64,000 bases of DNA, from NCBI GenBank assembly GCA_035236585.1, contig CP141134.1, positions 18,282,414 to 18,346,413 of the forward strand. The letters run 5' to 3'. This stretch comes from Warburgia ugandensis (Eukaryota; Streptophyta; Magnoliopsida; Canellales; Canellaceae). Below, piece by piece: positions 1 through 12,479 of this stretch. A program made the position numbers and the translations under genes. The notes under the pieces are model-generated. The model searched no databases. It saw only the letters and a list, made by a program, of their open reading frames with translations, and was not told the origin of the DNA. Numbering within the stretch: position 1 is the first letter of the stretch; each line of letters begins with the position of its first letter.

Positions 1-626
1 AATCTATCAAAATCACAATTAAAGTGTTCAAGACATGTCTCAAGTGGATCTAAGATAAACGATGCAAAATCAGCATCTTGAACTAGATCTTCAATTAAAG
101 TGACCACAGAGGATTCATCTAGATCTAGATGCTAATGATTAGAATTAAGAACATTGAGTTTGACTTTCATATTGCCCAAAGACAACTTCATTGCACTGTT
201 ATGACAGTTAATGATGGCATTGGACATTGCTAAGAAAGGACTTCCAATATTTAATGGGATTTGACTACCAAGGTCTAATATAGGTTAGGTATTTAGGACA
301 ATAAAATCAATAGGGAAGTAAAAATTGTCCACCTATATTAACACATCTTCAATCAAACCATTTTTTACTTATCTATTTACAAGTTGTAAAGTGGTATTGG
401 TTGGATTTAACTCACCAAGCCCAAGTTTCTCATAGATAGAATATGACAACAAATTTACACTGGCCCCTAAATCTAATAGTGCCCTATCAATGACATGATC
501 TCTAGTAATACATGAGATGGTATGACAACCTAGATATCAAAACATAGGAGGGATCTGGTGTTGAATTGAAGAGATTACGTACTTGGTAAGGAAGGCTTTC
601 TTTTGGATATTAAGGTTTCACTTTTG
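1..626 (-). pseudogene. Athila-like Ty3/gypsy protease fragment (element E, part 2)
   Basis: Read on the minus strand this encodes the aspartic protease part of a Ty3/gypsy polyprotein. The reading runs DHVIDRALLDLGASVNLLSY, then LGLGELNPT, and ends with the flap and tail segment NYFPIDFIVL-like and GSPFLAMSNAIINC. DLGAS is the retropepsin active-site motif (D-S/T/L-G-A). Several stop codons interrupt it, so it is dead. It is cut on its left by the window edge and on its right by insertion of element A at 626/632; the same element resumes with gag at 18011. The gag-then-protease order and matching strand support this join. The lineage call (Athila-like) is inferred from the gag and primer site at 18-21 kb. 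Confidence 0.75.
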
Positions 627-631
627 TATGC
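627..631. repeat. Target-site duplication TATGC, left copy, of element A
   Basis: TATGC directly precedes the TGTAAG start of A's 5' LTR and is repeated at 18006-18010 directly after the TCACA end of A's 3' LTR. A perfect 5-bp duplication is the expected integrase footprint for a gypsy element. Confidence 0.9.
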
Positions 632-983
632 TGTAAGAACCCTAAATTTTTAAACTTCATTTCAAAGGATTATGAATTTCTTTTGATAAGTGCAAACTGA
701 AAAATGTTTATGTTTAAGTTCTATGGAATTGACCTTTTTGAAATACATCAAATTGGACCCCAAAATCCTTATATTTGGATTGTACTCAAAAAAATGAATC
801 CAACAACATAAACAACACTAAAATTAGAGTTCGAATGAGAAAGTTATGGCAATTTAAGTACTAAGGGCATTTTGGTCAAAAAAGGAACAAAAGCTTAAAA
901 CAGAGGGGCCATATTTCATATGGACACCCCTCTCCACTTAAGGAGGCTACGAACAAACCGTTTGGTCTATTCTCAACCTGAGT

Positions 984-984
<1 letters not shown>

Positions 985-1032
<48 letters not shown>
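985..1032. repeat. (GA)n microsatellite
   Basis: About 24 uninterrupted GA units inside the 5' LTR of element A. The apparent Glu-Arg-repeat reading frame over it is a by-product of the repeat. It lies in the block absent from the 3' LTR. Confidence 0.95.
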
Positions 1033-1033
<1 letters not shown>

Positions 1034-2708
1034 AGGCAGAGAAGGAGGAGAGAAGAGGAAGAAGAAGAAGAGAGATAAAAGAGGAGGATTCGATCTATCC
1101 TCCACCGTCCATTTGCCTCATTGACAATAGGAGGAGATCGATGGTGGGAAAATATGCTGATAATCGGGAAAAGACAAAGTGAATGGCAACACTAATCAAT
1201 GATCGGAGCCGTTCACCATCATCTCCTAGCTACTATGAGTAAACCCCTATGGTTGCTTGTTAATTGGACAAGTTTTGGCAAGGAAAATAGTACCAAACAA
1301 CCATGATTTGTAGGAAATGGAAAAATCAATACCAAGGTTTGTTCAACAACAATTAGGGGTTGGGAACACCCCCAAGAGGTAAGATCTATGATGCCTATCT
1401 TTTGATTTGGAGTTCTAAGCTAGATATGCACTGTTCATGATAGATCTAGATTTTGATGACAGTCTAGCCCTTCAATTGTTAATCTATATTAGATATACGT
1501 CGGATCGAACTAAGATTGTCAATCTATGCTCAAACTAATTCGACAATCTTAGCCATCTAATCTATCACTATTCAAATAGTGACTTCTTGATATCTAATCA
1601 ATCATCAGACACCACGGATGAATCCTAAGACCCTGAATTTACTAGGATGTGACTAGAATTGTGGAATTTGGATAAAGATCCATTAAGAGACCTTGGCCAT
1701 CTAATCAAATAGTGATGGAAGAGGAACTTGGAGACACTTGATTGACGATTAAATGTCACCATCATGTTCCGTAACCCTCAGTCAATAAATATACTTTGAA
1801 AATGTGAAAACCCCAATTTTTTTTAAATTATTTGAAATTAATTAGAATTTTTATGAAAATTGAGGTGGAATATTATATTTAATATAATATTATTTTTTAG
1901 AAAAGAATCAAGTTTTGAAATATGGATATATAGAATCATACTTAGAAAACAGGGTGAAAAATCCCTATTTTTTGTAATTTTTGTGAATGTATATTTACCT
2001 ATAAGGGTAAATTGGTCATTTCACTTTTGTGTGGGGTCCACAAAAGTTAGGTGAGCTGGGGAACAACTGACACAAGAATTTCAATGATGAAGAATAAACA
2101 TGATGAGGAATCTCTTTTAAATTTAATAAGAAAAGTGAAAAAAATCATTTAAAATAAAAATAATTAAAATTTTAATTAAAATAATGCAAAAATAAGCTTT
2201 TGAATAGTCCTTTAATAGGCTGCATGAAATTGCACAAACCCCCTGGACTCTCCCTCTCTTTCTCTCCCTCTTTCCTTCTCTTTCTCTCTCTTTCCTTTTT
2301 CTTTCTTTTTTCTTTCTTTTTTCATTTCTTTTCTCTCTCCTCTCTTTCCAGCTAGAACGCGGTCCCCACACACGCCTGGCACAGGAACCAGCCTATCCTA
2401 GGCTAACGTGTCTCCGGACCTGCCTTCCACCTGAGCCACTCGAAGACTTCGATGGCTAAGGTTTTTCCCAGGCCAATAAAATCATCGTCGATCTCACCCA
2501 TTCCGATGATGACATCAGCCCAGAAACCCTGAAAATCATTTCCCTCACTTTTATCTCCAATTCTCCTCTCCCATTTCTCTCCCCCAGCACGGGAAAAAAC
2601 CCCGTCAACATAAAAATCACAGAAACCCTAGCCGTTTAGCCAGGGCTTCAAAATTTGATGGATTTCTACCTCTTTGGCTTTTCTCTCTACTTCAAACAGG
2701 ATCTAGGT

Positions 2709-5082
2709 TGTAATGACTCCATTTTTGTAACCTTGAAATCCCAAGTTGGTGATGAAAAGTTCACTTTTTGGAGATAAGGGTATTTTGGTCATTTCACTAT
2801 TTACCCTGACTAGATGCAGAAATTTGATACTAAGAATGGTACCTTTAGGTGTGTCTTGGGAAAAGAAATCCAACAAGATCAAAATCACCCAAAACGGAGT
2901 TAAAATGAACAAGTTATGGCCCTTTGAAGTTCAAGGGCAAAAGTGTAATTTAATTTAAAAATGAATTTGGCCTGAGAAAATGGGGACCTGTTTTGATACG
3001 GCCACCCCTCTTCTTCCAAAACCTCTTGGAGGGTTCTAGAATGGCAGTGTGTAGGGGAGAAACCACCACCATTCTGGAGGTTTCTCCACCGCCATTCCTT
3101 AGCGGTAGGAACCCCCTCCAGAACCCTCTTCAAGCTCTATAAATAGAGCTCTTGGGTGCCTCCAATGGCAGCCCCAAACCCTGAGAAAAACCCATTGTGG
3201 AGAAGCAGGCAAGAGGAGAAAACATGAAAAAAACCCAGCTACGAACCAGGTATGCCTTAAACCACTCCAAACTCATCTCCCCTTCAGTCTTAAGATGAGT
3301 TTCCCTAAGTTTTTGCATCAGAAACCATGCAAAATAGGGCTTTAGGGAGCCACAACAGACCTAGGGAAGGTGCCTGGGCCATACTGGTTCCACAAGGTCG
3401 AACCAGGCGCGTCCGTGGACGCACCCGCAAACGAGAAAATGAGCAGAAGGCCCAGCGCGTCTGTGGACGCGCCCTGTGGGCCTTCCATGTATTTTGAATA
3501 CTAAAACGCCCATAACTTTAGTTCTGGGACTCCGATTGAGGCACCGTGAAATCCGTTGTGTCCATATCGATGGCGCGGACACATCCAAACCATGAAATAC
3601 CTAATCAAGCCCTTATCTAAGGTTGGAATGATCCTTAAACTATGATAGTGGCGTGGGGCCATTAAACCTTTGCAAACTTGACGATACCAAGGCCCAATTA
3701 GGGACCTTAGGAGGACCTTAGGCATTGGAATTAACCCTTAATGCTTAAGTAGTAAGGTAAACTATTTTAGAACCTATAGAAATAGGCCAAGCTAACCTTT
3801 TTCCCCTAAACCATGTCTAAGAACGTACGAGGATAAGGGAACTAGCACAATCAAACAAGGTAGGTGCTCTATCGCTACTAAACTTTTAAAAAGAATCCAT
3901 GATTGCTTTGAGAATGCATGTTTTAAGTTTTAAGTTACATGACTTGTTTAGCATGAATTGATTTCATAAATGAATTTAGCATGCATAGACATGTTTCGCA
4001 AATGATTGCATAAATTGCATGATTTGTGATTATTGAGTCTTGAAAAATTGCATATCCTTAAGGCTTACCAAAAGATGTTAGAGTGCCCAAAAGACGCTGG
4101 GTAGGTAGTTGTGAGGGCCAGGCAGTTGTGAGGGACCCAAAGAGGACATGTTTTGAAAAAGAGGTTTTTGCCTGTTTGCTCGTATATGATTTGGGCTAGT
4201 AAGCTCGTGAACGCTATGCCGAGAAGTCTGGGGTGGCCTCCCAACCTCTACCACTATTAGGTAGAAAGGGTACCATGCCAAAAAGGCATGTCCTTACTTC
4301 GACTGCATGTGGTACAGAGGACTACCACTGGTGTCACAGCACTGGGTCAAAATGTCATATGCCCCGTGGAGGCTATGACCGAGTGTCCCTAGGTACCCGG
4401 GGACCACACGGCAATGAGGTCGTGGGCATAGTGGGCCCTATGTTTTTGAGGATTTACTTGCATCGCATATGGCATGACATGAGGATGGTCGACCATACCA
4501 TACCATATATCCATGAGTTGGATTCAGTTGAGCATCTTATGCATATTATTATGTTTATGATATCTATGATACTTTCCACTTGGATTATGTGATTCTTTAA
4601 TGGTTTTTAATGTCAATATTGAACATGAGTGATCAAACATGCTCATATTTTAAAGGACATATGATTTTAAAACATAGCATGCATTGTAAAACTAGTAGCA
4701 ATAAACTCCTACTGAGTATAGTGTATACTCACCCAATCCTTAACATTTTTCAGACACAAGTAAACACTAAAGGACAGGGTACGCCCGTGACAGAAGACAC
4801 CCAAATTAAGTACAAGTAAGTAAACCTCTTCCTTATCTTTCAGTGAATGTTACTTGATTATAGTTACTCTCTGTAGCTGGGGCTGTGACTAACACTTTCT
4901 TGGGAATAGAGATGATTTAAAACTATGCCATGGCTATATGATTTGAAAATGTGTTTTGACACTTGGGGTTTTATACAAAAGCTTGTTTTCATAACAAAAG
5001 ATTTTCATGCATTTCATATTTCTAAAACAAGATATCTCACGTTTTTATGAAATTTGCATCATATAAAACTTGGGTCGTCACA
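2709..5082 (+). mobile_element. Solo LTR of a Ty3/gypsy element (element C)
   Basis: The 2374-bp unit starts TGTAATGACTCC, ends GGGTCGTCACA, and has perfect TAGGT duplications at 2704-2708 and 5083-5087. It holds no internal domain, so it is the product of LTR-LTR recombination. A TATA-like CTATAAATAGAGC lies at about 3137-3149 and a TGAGTATA/TATACTCA hairpin at 4713-4731. It shares blocks with solo LTR D at 21390-24256 (for instance CTACCACTATTAGGT and the GGACCAC stretch), so C and D are one family. It is the innermost and youngest layer of its nest. Confidence 0.9.
4713..4731 (+). other. Conserved LTR hairpin in solo LTR C
   Basis: TGAGTATA-GTG-TATACTCA is a perfect 8-bp stem with a 3-base loop, followed by CCCAATCCTTAACATTTTTCAG. 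Solo LTR D has the same structure at 23847-23865. Its place late in the LTR suggests a role in 3'-end processing or at the R/U5 boundary, which is inference. Confidence 0.6.
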
Positions 5083-8000
5083 TAGGTAGATCTCCGGCAT
5101 CTCCTCTTCCATTCCCCCATGGTCTCCTAGCCAAAAACCCTTGGATTCACCATTCAATACATTTCATCGAAGACTGTTCAATGGTGAAACAGATCTGGTG
5201 GGGGTAATTGGGGGATCCACCTATAGACGGCCCAGATGGAGTATTTGACCGTCATATGAGTTGGTGGGACACCAAAACCCCCATATTTGGGTTCACCATT
5301 TGATTTTATTTACATCTAAATGTTGATCAGTGTGGACTAGATCGGACCGTCCTATTGGGTCAAAACCTAGCACGCATAGAGCATAACGCACATAGAGATG
5401 CATGCTCTGGGCGCGCCTCCGCACATGCTCTTACTTAAGCGGTGTCTGGTGAGTTGTCAAGGAAGACAATGACGCGCACTACTTCCTGGTTACCGTGAAG
5501 CTCGTGGGGCCACTTTGTCACCTTTTGACAATCTAGATCAAATCTGGATCGTTAAAATAGATCTAAAACTTAAAATTTTAATTCATAGCTCATTTTAAAT
5601 CCAAATCAAGATTAGAAAGAAGCTCTGGATTCCTAGTGAAGAGTAGAATCTAATGGAGACATAAAATTTACATTTTATTCATTGTAGATTTTTGTAAATC
5701 ACAAAAAGTAGTACTCATTCCCAAGATCAGTCAAATTTGACATGATCAGACCTTAGAATTCAGATCCATTAGTAACATAATGATGTGATAACTTGAATAA
5801 ATGGATTGGATATAACTGATTTGATAGATCTTCATATCTTGACCATTAAAAGTAACAAAATCCTTGAAAATACATGATAATCTCCTTAATCAGAATGATC
5901 AAGAATGATCATAAACTATAAATCAGTATGGATGATGATTTAATGATAAGATTATGATAAATGAATGACCTAATATGCTTAATTTGGGATAGATGGAGAT
6001 CTATGCCCTTAATTTTGATAAAATAGCTTAAAATCTTCTTGATCAGTTGGATCAACAAAGATCAGATCATATGATGAGCTGTATCAATGATCTAGTGATG
6101 ATATCACATTAAGAGAATATGATAGATCTAAATAAAAATGAAAGATCAATATCTAAACCCTTAATGGGATGAAAATTGATCAAAATATGATCATGGAATC
6201 AAAATGGACAAATAAGATATATTCAAATGAGCATGTGAGTTATTATATTCTATTGTAAATGTTCTTTTATTTTCTTAATAGATTTATTTATTTGATTTAT
6301 TTATTTACGCTTTAATTGTTCATGTTATGTAAATTAGATGAAAATAGATATTGATGGACATTTACAATAAATAAAGGACATGGACTTAATGATAGTAAGG
6401 GCTATAGTTAGTAGGATAATATAAGGAATATCATTTCGTTGTCCCAATTTAGGAGAATAATAAACCCCATGAATGACATTTTAAATGCTCATGGACATTA
6501 ATTAAAATCAAGTAGTAGGAATACTTAGGGTATACGAGCTCATAGGAACCTTATAAAAGGTTGAGCTAAGGTCACTCTAGTGAATGCTGAACATGGTGGT
6601 TAAGGGAGTTCTCTAATAGAGCCTCACTCTTCTCCCACCTTCTGCCGACATTTATGAGGTCTAAACGCCTCCTTACATGAGGATTGAATTAACCACTCTG
6701 TGAACAGATTTTATCTAGTAAACCTTAGTCAATTGAAAATAAGAGGAGCTGTCTAGAATTAGGAGTGCATAAATTATCTTCAATCAATAAAACATTAACT
6801 AGTTGAATAATAATAAGATCAGAAAAGGATAGTAAACTATCGAATCCTAATAAAAATGGTAATTAAGATAATCAAAGCTCAAACAAGATCCATAGGGAGA
6901 TCTTGAATGATCAAGAATAATAAGAGATATAATATTGTGTTAGCATGTATGTTTTTGAATTAGTATGAATGTTAGATTTAAATATGGATCAATCAATTAG
7001 ACCTTGATCAATATGATCCAAAGAAAAAGATCCAAATGATCCTATGTAAGGATGATCAAAAGAACAACTAGGAAGTATAAATGAGTTGAGAAATGACTAT
7101 GTATATATATATATATATGATTTGACAGATACATAAAGGATATGATGATCAAGATCAATGAGAAGATGGATTGTTGAAACTAAAGATAGGTGGACCTTAA
7201 GAATATATTTAATATATAAGGTACATGTATTTTACACATGACCTTATCCTGATAAGTATAGATTGATTATAATTGCATTAGAATTATTTATGAATTAATA
7301 AATGTTATTGAAATGAATACAAGTGATTGATTAAGTAATTATGAAATTACTTAAGGCAACAAATGATGTGGAAATGAATACAAAGGGATTGATTAAGTAA
7401 TTATGAAATTACTTAATGGGAAGAATGAGAAGATTTGAACTATATAAGTTGGACCCCCAAATCTTAAGGAAATAAGTTATAGGCATGTCCTATTATAACC
7501 AAACACACAGTCTGTAAGTACGAAATATTATTTTTCATACAAGCATGGAGGCTTGTGGTTTTGTTTTAAGACAGGCTTATGCCTGGTAATGCCAATGCTA
7601 AGAGAGTTATGAGGGTTTGGCCACCCGCTCTTCGCAACTGATTATGATGATGATACCATGCCCAAAGAGAGGCAAAATGTTGGGTGGGGCAATTATGGGA
7701 AGGCCGCCACTATGACAGCCATGGTTCCCCCATATGAACATGGATTTGTATTTTTCACCATAGTATTAGTGGAGTATTGAGCAGTTATCAGAGCACACTG
7801 TACGAATTCAGACTGCAAGCATGGTAGTCCTTTGATTATATTTTGCGTTATGATACAATTGATTATGCCATAATGAGATGCCTTATGTTATGGCATGATG
7901 AGATGCCCGGTAAAAGTTATTACCAATGTTGTATTGGAGGATGATTCCTAATATAATATGATTATATATCAACACCTAGTGTTAATATTGAAATTAGTTT

Positions 8001-8155
8001 GAAAATGAGATATTATTGATGATATTGACTATATTCTTGATTTTCAGTGGTTTTAGCTATATGTAATATATACATACAATTCATGGATATAAAGAACTGT
8101 TGATTTTGAGATATATTGATTATATTTCTTAAATACCCTACCAAGCATAGCTTAT

Positions 8156-8193
8156 TGAGATATTGTAAATGTTTGAATATTTATAATATCTCA
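8156..8193 (+). other. Hairpin in element B
   Basis: TGAGATATT and AATATCTCA form a perfect 9-bp stem around a 20-base AT-rich loop, about 400 bp from the end of B. Its position parallels the hairpins in C, D and A. Confidence 0.45.
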
Positions 8194-9943
8194 TATATAA
8201 TTAAGGAAGATTGAAAGCTCAAGACTTGAGGATAATAATCACCGAACTACTACTTAGGGTATTTACTTTGAGGAATTGTATTGATTGTTTTGTAATTTGG
8301 ATTGTAATATTTGGACAAGGTATGTACTAACTACCAAGGTTGTGTATGTGAACCACTAGATTTATCCTTATTTTAATAAAAGTATTTCTATTGATATTCA
8401 ATAGAAATTTTATTCTATACAAAAATCTATGTATGATAAGTAATTTGAGGCAGCACTCAGGTTTTTGACAAATCAATTTCAAAGAAAATATGTTTTCGCT
8501 ATTTGTATTTTAAAAGATTTTCAAAATTAGGGCCCTACCTTTGCAAATATTTATGAAAATGTATTTTAAAAACCCAGGTCATCACAAAAAATATATAGTT
8601 AGAGTACAAACCATGGGAATTGATTGATAAACTGATTGTTCTGATTAGGAGTACATAGATTTCCTTGTAATTGTGAGCATATGAATTGACACTGATAATG
8701 AATAAAAAAATTGGCTTGGTTAGGTGATCAACAAGTGATCGAAGGAGGGATATAACAAAGCTGTGAAGCACAATAAGGGAAAAAGGTAGTTTTTACATCA
8801 ATATTCTTTTCTAAAACATGAAAACCATTGATTTCTAATCTATCATGTTTAGAAGGGTTTAAGATTGGGATTTTGAGATTTCTGAGTTATGCAGTTAACA
8901 TATTTGTTTTTCAAGCAAAGTATTAGTTTTGAAATGCCATATCTATTAATATTATGATTGAAAACTTGTTATATGAAAATGTATTGTTAAATACATGAAA
9001 TTTGTGACTTATTTATGAGACGTTGGGGGGTATGAAATCCTCAAACTCAACCCCTGGTGAGGTTCATTTTTACATGGCTATATTGTATCATGAGATTTAA
9101 ATTGCATGATTTCAACAATGCATGGATTTTGATGGTTTTATCAGTTATATCGGCATGCGATGGTGCCTAGTATTATTATGTTATAACAAATATATGAGGT
9201 TGGTAGACGTTGTGCTTGAAAGATTGACTGATCATCTTCCTTTCAAAATCGAATGTGTTTAGATAACTAGTTAAAAAAGCCCAAATCTAGGTTACGATGA
9301 CATATGGGCAAGGTCATGGCTTGAGGCACTGTGTACCTATTGCTTGAATGGTGTTTGGGAGTCTATCTCGCTTGGTATCACTATGATAGCCACGGATTTG
9401 ATTGGCTCTTGTCCATAGTACAGAGGATCCATTATTTTGAGATGTGTATTTATAGTATGATAGCATAGCTATGTGGCACCCTGGTATTTTATGTCTATAA
9501 TGAGTACTCATGACCAACGGCAGGTGGCTTGAATTCGAGTGTTTCTACACTGGTAAGACCATAAGGAGATTCAGAGAATAATATATATATGTACTTATTG
9601 AGATACTTTATTTGTATGTAAGCATTTCATGGTTTAAGTGCTTTCCTCTATTGATTTTGATGCATGATAAGAGTTGTGATGATTTCCCCATAGCTTGTAA
9701 AATGCTTTGCAAAGATTATTATTATATTGAAATAGTATGCATGGATATTGAAATTGATGATTTGAACTGGTTGAGCATGACGTCTATTTGTAATGGCATG
9801 GTTGAGATTTCAAAGCCCATTACACTGCTTATTATGCATCATATTCTACTAATTTGCACAACATGTTATGTGTCTCTTTTTAGAGCTAAACTACATAAAC
9901 TTATATGTTAATGATCAAAATACCTACACAAGCGAATACTTGC

Positions 9944-9973
9944 TAAGATATTGTACTTGTTTACAATATCTTA
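9944..9973 (+). other. Hairpin in 5' LTR of element A
   Basis: TAAGATATTGTA-CTTGTT-TACAATATCTTA is a perfect 12-bp stem with a 6-base loop. The 3' LTR keeps it at 17370-17399 with one changed pair while surrounding sequence has drifted, which argues for function when the element was active. Confidence 0.6.
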
Positions 9974-10597
9974 GATTCAAAGGACTCAAGCAAAGGAAAA
10001 GGAACAGAGGGGTTACTTTGGAGCTACGGGGAAGTCATTTTGAGGTAAGGTTAAGTATATGTAAAGGCTTCTGAAGACTTCTTACAAATTTTGTGTAGTG
10101 AAATATTATTTATGACTCTACTTAAATGGACATGTGGATGTGATTTACCAAATTTTGAGTGAATGGATGTAACTGGAGTGATCCTGGGCATACAGGTTTA
10201 GTTTTCCTAGCCTTTTTGCAATTCAAAAAGAAATGTTTATTCTTATTTTATATCTAAATAGACATGTGTAGGTTAATGTGAGGGGATGGAGATAGAGTCT
10301 CCCTTACTATTTTGTTTTATTATATTGTGTCTATCAAGAACCTGCATCGCATGCGAAAAAATTCCAAGGTCCAAATTATAGAGGAAACTCTATTGGATTT
10401 TTTATAGAAATGTAGTGCTCATTTCTCTAAAAGTCCCTATTTTTATATAATAATAAAAAGAACGACACTTGGGATCTTTAAAAGTTTTCTCTTAAAAAAT
10501 ATTTCCACTGTTTGTTTTCTAAATAGTTTTCCAAACTTGGGGCCCCACAAATGTAAAAGATTTTGGAAAAAGTGTTGTAAAAGCCTGGGTGCCATAG

Positions 10598-10612
10598 TTG
10601 GTATAAGAGCTC
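10598..10612 (+). promoter_or_regulatory. Primer binding site of element A (tRNA-Met type)
   Basis: TTGGTATAAGAGCTCGG follows the 5' LTR end after one base. It differs by a base or two from the usual plant TGGTATCAGAGC site, which pairs with the 3' end of initiator tRNA-Met to start minus-strand DNA synthesis. Confidence 0.8.
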
Positions 10613-10710
10613 GGTCACTCCTATCATAGCCAATTTGGCATGTCTTAGAGTCATGTATAATTAAACAAATAGGAGGGGAAGCTGACATCCATTGGGTCAA
10701 TCATGGGCAA

Positions 10711-11882
10711 ATGGCCCCTGAGAGGAGGACGAGGTCTACTCCTACTGCACCTGCCATTGCATCATCCAAGTGTAATCATGTGGCACAGATCGTGGCTCAA
10801 GTGATTCATACCTTGTTACCAAATTTACCGCTATGACCAACACCAACACCAACAATGTCACGGTACAAATGCCAATAGTGTCACAAGTACCAGCACCAAC
10901 AGCATCACAGGCACCAACACCAGTAGTGTCACAAATAGGAGCTTAGACACCGATAGTGACAACAATCGCAGTACTAGTAGAGACACCAGTGTAGATATTT
11001 GAGTAGGCACCAATGACAACTATACAGAGCACTGTTGGGGATGGCCAAAAAGAGAGTTTTAGAAAGGCAGATAAGCTCTACGAGCAGTTCCAGCATATGG
11101 TGCCATCATTCACAAGTGAGAGTGAAGTAGAGGCTGCTGGAAGATGGATTTTTGTTATTGAAAGGGCCTTTAAGCCATGGAAGTGCCTGCAAACAAGCAA
11201 GTTCAGGTTGCGACATATATATTGGTAAAGGAAGCTAGGTTTTGGTTGCAGACGGCTGAGAGGACTTATTTTTCTAGAGATATGATTTTGTGGGAAGACT
11301 TCAAGAATTAATTCAATGACAAGTACTTCCCACTTCATGTGCAAAAGACAAAGGAGATGGAATTAATGGAATTGAAACAAAGAAAGCTCTTAGTTGAGCA
11401 ATATGAGTAGCGGTTCACCAAATTAAGGAGATTCGTTCTCAATTCAAGCATGATGGACTCTCAGGTTGCAGATCGATTCATTTATGGCTTGAATCCAACA
11501 TTGAGAAATTTGTTGTTATTAACTCAGCCAACCATGGTGGCTAAGGCAATTGCGATTGCTACTATTATGGAGCAAGACCTTATACAAGGTAGAGTAGAAA
11601 AGGAAAGTGAACAAGAAGTTAGTGATTCTAGATACATTGGCAAGGGAAAGAGGCCTTTCTTCCCCCATTCACAATAGTAGCCCATCGGACAAGGCAGGAG
11701 TTTGATCAAGAGGCTTTGTTGGATGTGTAAGAGCACCATTCTGGCGAGAGTTGCCCTAGGCTAGGACAGGGGCCATCATAGCAACAACATTAGTTCCAAT
11801 AGTGGAGACAACCTTTGCGATGTTATTCTTGCAATGAGATTGAGCACATGTCTAGAGACTATCCTAAGAAGCCAAGGGACTG
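10711..11882 (+). pseudogene. gag of element A
   Basis: A start ATG gives MAPERRTRSTPTAP, followed by a low-complexity Pro/Thr/Gln-rich stretch (10830-10990) made of near-repeats of ACCAACACCA and TGTCACAA. Then come capsid pieces in shifting frames: FQHMVPSFTSESEVEAA (near 11085), later VADRFIYGLNPTLRNLL and IATIMEQDL (11465-11580). The zinc knuckle CYSCNEIEHMSRDYPKK lies near 11818-11870; its fourth ligand, normally Cys, is Tyr. Gag would coat the genomic RNA in the virus-like particle. Stops and at least two frameshifts make it non-functional. The match to plant chromovirus gag is by motif and order only. Confidence 0.8.
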
Positions 11883-11895
11883 ACTAACTGACAGG

Positions 11896-12402
11896 GTGAC
11901 CAGGATAGACACATCTCCTCATAGCCAGGGGTGTGTATATGCTATCACTTCAGATCAAGAAAAATCATCAAATGTAGTGGTTGAAGGTACAATTCTTGTT
12001 GCAAATAGACATGCAAAGGTCTTATTTAACATAGGGTCCATGCATTTTTTTATTTCTTGTGTGCTTGCTTCATGTGTGGAATTGGATGTGCATGATATGG
12101 GGTTCAAGTTGGAAATGATAATTCCATTGGGAGAGTCAATTTTAGCAAAATAGTTTATTCAGGAGATGCCTATCATGATCATGAGTGAGAGGATGTACAG
12201 GTACCTTATCCTCATTGACATATTGGATTTTGACATCATCTTAGGCATGGATTGGTTAACAAGACATTGGGCAATGGTGGACTGTTGCAAGAAGAGGATT
12301 ACATTCTCCTCACCTAAATGCCCAACAGTCTCATTTCAGGGGGGACAAGATATGATGGAAGCATGTTTCATTTTAGCTTTAAAGGCAAACCAACACGTCT
12401 AG
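11896..12402 (+). pseudogene. Protease region of element A
   Basis: Two open pieces in one frame, 11896-12153 and 12166-12402, separated by a TAG, match the retropepsin region of plant gypsy polyproteins. The active-site stretch normally reading LFDSGATHSFIS is here LFNIGSMHFFIS, so the catalytic Asp has become Asn. The downstream block ILDFDIILGMDWLTRH is the highly conserved end of the domain. Loss of the catalytic Asp means the protein would be inactive even without stops. Confidence 0.85.
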
Positions 12403-12479
12403 AAGGGGTGTTAGGAATTTCTAACTAGTGTGATACTTTTAGAGGCAAAGGGACCTCAAATTGAGAAGTTAGAAGTGGT

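Larger units (their letters stand above)
1803..8586 (+). mobile_element. LTR-type insertion in A's 5' LTR (element B), likely a very long solo LTR
   Basis: It starts TGTGAAAACCCC and ends CCCAGGTCATCACA, the end style of the other gypsy LTRs here. It is flanked by GAAAA (1798-1802) and AAAAA (8587-8591), a 5-bp duplication with one mismatch, and A's 3' LTR has the uninterrupted site CTTTGAAAATATAT. Without solo LTR C the insertion is about 4.4 kb. I see no gag-pol, no primer site and no repeated LTR halves, so a solo LTR of an unusually long-LTR family is the simplest reading; an internally deleted non-autonomous element remains possible. It contains a pyrimidine-rich leader-like tract (2240-2350) and a hairpin at 8156-8193. 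Confidence 0.7.
632..10596 (+). repeat. 5' LTR of element A, split by element B
   Basis: Segments 632-1802 and 8587-10596 align end to end with the 3' LTR at 15215-18005; for example both start TGTAAGAACCCTAAATTTTT and both end near TTGTAAAA followed by a degraded GTCACA. Without the insertion this LTR is about 3.2 kb, longer than the 3' copy because it keeps roughly 370 bp (about 908-1280, including a GA microsatellite) that the 3' LTR lacks. Clear divergence between the copies implies an old insertion. Confidence 0.85.

Noticed and set aside
982..1182. Open frame with Glu-Arg repeats
   Set aside because: Produced by the GA microsatellite inside an LTR; no domain.
2123..2371. Basic Arg/Lys-rich open frame on the minus strand
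   Set aside because: Falls on a pyrimidine-rich tract of element B; composition artefact.
4233..4592. 119-codon open frame in solo LTR C
   Set aside because: The sister LTR D does not keep the frame, and nothing in it resembles a domain.
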